NCBI GenBank assembly: GCA_000320605.2
Contig: KB445802.1
Span: 480,018-544,017 of the forward strand
DNA from: Gelatoporia subvermispora B
Lineage: Eukaryota > Basidiomycota > Agaricomycetes > Polyporales > Gelatoporiaceae
Direction of reading: 5' to 3'
Length of the DNA stretch: 64,000 nucleotides
Shown here: piece by piece, positions 60,448 through 64,000 of the stretch
How the letters are laid out: each line of letters begins with the position of its first letter
How positions within the stretch are numbered: the stretch's first letter is position 1
The notes under the pieces: model-generated
Database searches by the model: none
What the model saw: only the letters and a program-made list of their open reading frames with translations
Told to the model about the DNA's origin: nothing
Position numbers and translations under genes: made by a program

Positions 60448-61963
60448 CTACGGGCGAATGGCCTGAGGGAGAGGCCACTTCGCCATATTAGCCATCTGCA
60501 CACTCACAAGCCCAGCGAAAGCGGAGCCGTCACCCTGAGTCAACTAGTCAATATCTCATGAAGGCATTGCCGTACACAGACACTCACGATCATATTGTTA
60601 GGGAAGCCTGTCTCGAATGGTAGAACTTCCTCCAGGAACTTGATCTGCTCTTCCGAGAGGGCGATGTTCAGTGCATCGATGTTGTCCATGAGGTGCTCAA
60701 TCTTGCGCCCGCCGACGATCGGGAAGACGTGCGTTGTCTTCTGCAGGACATACGCGATGGCAACTACAATCCACATAAGCCTGCTGTTCCGCATCGCGAT
60801 ACGGAAACGGGCAGCATGACTCACCAGAAGTGATACTCTTCGCACCCACTTGCTTCGCGACCTCCTCCAGGGCGAGGGCCACCTTGCGCTCCTCCGGCGT
60901 GCGCTCCCAGTCCGATGACAAGATAGTGCGGCCTTTCTCACCCGTCTGGCGCCGCTTCTCTTCCTCCGCATCCGTGCGGATCTTGCCTCCTGCCAGGACA
61001 TTCCAGGGGGCCAGAGCCATGCCTAGGAGCAAATATCAATATCTCACATCATTTGTGAATCATCAAAAAAACGTACCTTCAGCACGAGTCATGGGGATGA
61101 TCTCGCGCTCGAAATCGCGCTGCAAGATGCTCCAGGCACCCTGGTACACCACGAAGGTGCGCTTGCCGTGATCGCGAGCATATTGGTTGGCCTTAGTGAC
61201 GACCCAGGCTGGAGCGTCGGAGATTCCCTGCATGGCACATGAGATTCGAGGCTCGCAGCGAATATATTGTGGAAAGCTTACCAGGTACAACACCTTACCC
61301 TGGACAACGAGGTCGTTGAGGCCGTCCATCACTTCCTTGACGCTGGTCTCCCAGTCCCACTGCGAGAAGTGAATATTAGCCTGAAGCACTGCGAATGGAT
61401 GGGGTGCTGATCTCACCCAATGGACATATAGAATATCGATGTACGACGTGCGCAGTTTCTTGAGCGACGCCTCGACGGAGACGTGCATATTCTTCATGCT
61501 GTTACCCACGTACTGAGTCTTTTGTTTGATGCTGTTGTCATGCATCTTGTAGTTGGTTGTGTACTAACGAGTCAAAAGGCGTCAGCAGACTAGCCACAAA
61601 ATGCGGAAGCTTTGAGCTGACCTTGGTAGCGATGACCATCTGATCGCGGATCCCGCGTGACTCCATCCACTCGCCGATGAACTTCTCAGAGGTCTCGCCC
61701 TGATAGTTGCTCGCGGTGTCGATGAAGTTCCCACCAGCCTCGTAGAACGCGTCAAGTAGCTTGAAGCTGTTCTCTTTGTTCATCGCGCCCATTCCAAGGT
61801 TAGACCACTGATCGCCGATGCTCATCCCGCCGAGACAGATCGGGGAGACATGGAGACCAGCTTCCTTAGAGAGCTGGCGGTGAATGCCCAGCTTAGTCTT
61901 CGGAGGGGGCGGGAGCGAAAAGAACGCAGAAGATGGGGTAGACTCCGATTGAGTGTTCGACAT
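60448..61963 (-). CDS. Aryl-alcohol dehydrogenase (aldo-keto reductase), inverted twin
   Basis: Fourth AAD gene, 392 residues. Exons are 61963-61622, 61563-61417, 61359-61282, 61227-61077, 61022-60825, 60763-60588 and 60534-60448. All seven exon lengths are identical to the gene at 27 kb. The proteins differ at only a few positions in the first exon (for example TQSESTP versus TESESTS, and FYEAGG versus FYDAGG). The catalytic Asp and Tyr ([10 protein letters not shown]), Lys (MVIATK) and His (LYVHW) are intact. The coenzyme-binding [13 protein letters not shown] is present. Introns differ in sequence, so the duplication is not brand new. The promoter is partly alignable with that of the 27 kb gene. 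It is expected to reduce aryl aldehydes like its twin. Confidence 0.95.
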
Positions 61964-62061
61964 AGTAAGAGAACAGAGATCTGAGACCTAGGACTGGGTG
62001 CGGTTAGAAGTACTAGAGATAGAGCGGGAGCAACGTGTTGCAGAGAGCGGAATGAGAGCCT

Positions 62062-62067
62062 TTTATA
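62062..62067 (-). promoter_or_regulatory. TATA box of the AAD gene at 61 kb
   Basis: TATAAA on the minus strand about 99 bp upstream of the ATG, followed by AGGCTCTCATTC. This matches the TATA context of the AAD gene at 27 kb. Confidence 0.7.
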
Positions 62068-62423
62068 CAGCGACCTATGCTAGCCTTTATGAGAACAGGA
62101 GGTGTCAAGCAGGGTGACAAAATATGCAGACTGACAAATACAAACATAATGAATTCCGTAGATACATACAATGCATCGGCGCGGTGCCCAATGGCAGGGA
62201 GGCAGAGCCCATGGCCGATATACATACGTACATCAGTCCATGTCGGCGTGGTGTCGCCACCAGTAGCTAGGCTCCCCTTACGCGGTTTGAATGACGACCT
62301 TTGGTCACAGGCTGGCGCGGCGATAGCATTAGAAAGATCTAGAGCTGGGGTAGAAGGGATGCTTGGTCATGTCGACGTCGATCTACAGCTGCCGTCTTGT
62401 GTACGCGTACCACCGGCATACAG

Positions 62424-62440
62424 GGCGCTTAACTTGCATA
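62424..62440 (-). promoter_or_regulatory. 17-nt block shared by two AAD promoters
   Basis: An exact inverted copy of the block at 26591-26607, about 477 bp upstream of this AAD start. Partial similarity continues toward the gene, including a GGCGACACCACGCCGA-like stretch near 62250 and its counterpart near 26780. Confidence 0.6.
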
Positions 62441-63862
62441 CGCACTCGTACATCTGCCGGCGGTGAGAAATTTCTCGCGAAGGCGTCGCTGCACGGTAGT
62501 GTGCATTATTGGAAGAATAGATGTGTCCTTCGGCTGTGTTCATAGTCATGGGTGGTCGGGATGTGCAAATAGTCGTGCATGTTCCCTGTGAAAGCCAGAC
62601 ATGCGTGTCGGTTCACGACCTCTCCAGTCCCGTTGTTCCGCAGTGACGTGCCCAGTAGCGAAGTTGATGACAACACACTTATTAGTGGAAGATACACATG
62701 TGAAACCAAGATTAGAACTGTTGACAGGAGCCACAATAGGTCGACGTAGGTCGAAACAGAACGCAGGAATTGTGACACTGTTCCAGATGGGTCCAGTGTG
62801 TTTTCTTAGAGAGCACACTGAGCCCTCGTTATGCATTCATATCCCGTATGTCTTTCGCGAGCTTATATGCGACGAAAGGTACAGCGTGCGCGTTGGGGTA
62901 CCAGGCCAACAGGGAGCAGCTAGAACTGACGTACTGAACGGTCAACTTTAGTCTACCACTGCATACTCACAGACGCCCGAGGAATACTGGCCGGCCCGCG
63001 GCAACGGTGAACTTGATGTAGGAGAAAGGGAAAGTATTACTGACATTCCCACTACGACTAGTAGTGGGTCTTGTGGACCTTCTTGTCCGCGAAAACACTA
63101 CAAACGACCCAGGATTTGCAAATGATACAAATTTCATTACAATCTCGCTTTTCTGAGTTTAAAATAGTCACGTGGTTTTCCCACAGTTACAACTAGCGGC
63201 GCTTCGTGTGTGCCGCCCCCGCGGCGGCCCCACCCACCGCTGAGCGTTCGTGTCGTGCTCGGAGTAATCCCGGGTTCCGAGGGTAAGGAGGGATTTCAGA
63301 GGCCTTCGCGCCCCTCGGACACTCTACCCCTCGAGCACCCCGCACGTGCTTGAGGGGAACCTTGTAGGCCGTCGGCACCGCCGCGACCCACCAGCTCGAT
63401 CGCTCCCCGAGGTGGACTGCCCGCATGTGGCGCTGTCGTATTGTGCAGCGGAGGTCAGATGCGCGGAGGTCTCGGTCCCCTCGATAGGAGTGAGCTGAGT
63501 ACTCCTCACTTGGCGTTGCCGCACACCGGATTTAACTCGTGGGGCCTGAGCTAGGAGACCTCTGCCCGTCTCCTCCCCGCTGATCCGGTGAGTACTCAGC
63601 CGCCCTTCTCCACGCTCGAGAAGATGCTCACTCGCTCGCTCCTGTTGCAGAGACGAGCTTTTCATTGTGCGCGTGCCTTAGCCGATTGGGACAGCCTCGC
63701 GCACCTCTTCCCGAGTAAGTGGCGCCGCCACTTTTCGGACGCCGTCTCGTACTCACGCGCACCTCTCTGCAGGCGTGATTCCATCCTGTATTCGAACGTC
63801 GTACTCGAACGTCGTTTCGTCGGCTCCTCATCTCGTGTAACTCGATACATCAACATCAATAG

Positions 63863-64000
63863 ATGTCTCATGACGATTCTCGTACCGACCGAATTGCCTC
63901 TTCTACCGCCGGATCCTCTCAGCCTTCCCTTAGTTCGAGCAGTACGCTTGACACATCGAATGTTGGGGTTCGATCCGCGCAACTTCAAAGCCTCGTCGAC
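63863..64000 (+). CDS. Start of an unidentified open frame, cut by the window edge
   Basis: An ATG at 63863 opens 46 codons to the edge (MSHDDSRTDRIASSTAGSSQ and on). The peptide is Ser/Thr-rich, with no domain visible in so short a piece. The GC-rich leader before it would fit the start of an ordinary gene or the leader and gag start of an LTR retrotransposon. No primer-binding site or LTR ends were established. Confidence 0.35.
   Translation, partial: MSHDDSRTDRIASSTAGSSQPSLSSSSTLDTSNVGVRSAQLQSLVD

Larger units (their letters stand above)
61964..63862. other. AAD promoter region and GC-rich leader-like sequence
   Basis: 61964 to about 62450 is the AAD promoter, homologous in inverted orientation to the region upstream of the 27 kb gene. 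About 62450-63170 holds no supported gene. From about 63190 to 63850 the DNA becomes GC-rich with Arg-rich shadow frames, and includes a 10-bp inverted repeat (CTGAGTACTC near 63495 and GAGTACTCAG near 63589). It leads into an open frame at the edge. Confidence 0.4.

Noticed and set aside
1..64000. CRISPR arrays, operons, rRNA genes
   Set aside because: The window is eukaryotic; no spaced direct repeats of CRISPR type and no rRNA-like blocks were noticed. tRNA genes were not systematically excluded, since that needs a covariance search.

Overview
The window looks like nuclear DNA of a filamentous Agaricomycete (mushroom-forming basidiomycete), most like a wood-decay fungus. The reasons are genes split by many short introns (mostly 47-60 nt, GT..AG with CTRAC-like branch sites), several aryl-alcohol dehydrogenase (AAD) genes, an expansin-like secreted protein, a NACHT-ankyrin NLR, F-box copies and an SREBP factor. 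No bacterial, organellar or viral signature was seen. Exon models were built by hand from splice signals, reading phase and protein continuity; in every complete multi-exon model marked confident the exon lengths sum to a multiple of three.

Layout, left to right. 1-774: 3' end of an AAD gene (+). 1817-5165: SREBP-type bHLH membrane transcription factor (-). 5166-9965: gene-poor. 9966-17870: a tandem cluster (-) of an unrecognised protein family: one copy at each end, a clear pseudogene between them and scrambled remnants of another. 18503-19639: SRP19/Sec65 (-). 19998-20614: small Cys-rich secreted or membrane protein (+). 21540-22548: expansin-like protein (+). 23009-24259: F-box-like protein (-), with a broken C-terminal copy at 25065-25450. 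27096-28611: AAD (+). 29699-31931: SYLF+SH3 actin-patch protein (+). 32652-34183: D-amino-acid oxidase (+), convergent with an MTH1-type Nudix hydrolase (34450-35267, -). 36131-38310: MFS exporter (-), divergent from a BUR1/CDK9 kinase (39040-42205, +), which is convergent with a SUZ12/VEFS-box protein (42409-44909, -). That gene is divergent from a sphingolipid delta-4 desaturase (45510-46942, +), which is convergent with ribosomal protein eS26 (47345-48074, -). 49543-53827: NACHT-ankyrin NLR (+) with one in-frame stop. 54718-56243: AAD (+). 56591-57402: single-pass membrane protein (-). 57403-60447: gene-poor. 60448-61963: AAD (-), an inverted near-twin of the 27 kb gene. 63863-64000: start of an open frame running off the edge.

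The housekeeping block (about 29.7-48.1 kb) is dense, with paired convergent and divergent genes. The flanks are looser and hold lineage-specific or fast-evolving material: the unknown tandem family, F-box remnants, the NLR and the dispersed AAD copies. The AAD genes probably interconvert aromatic aldehydes and alcohols during lignin turnover or detoxification. The NLR is a candidate recognition receptor. The SREBP and the desaturase both concern membrane lipids, but no direct regulatory link between them is visible.
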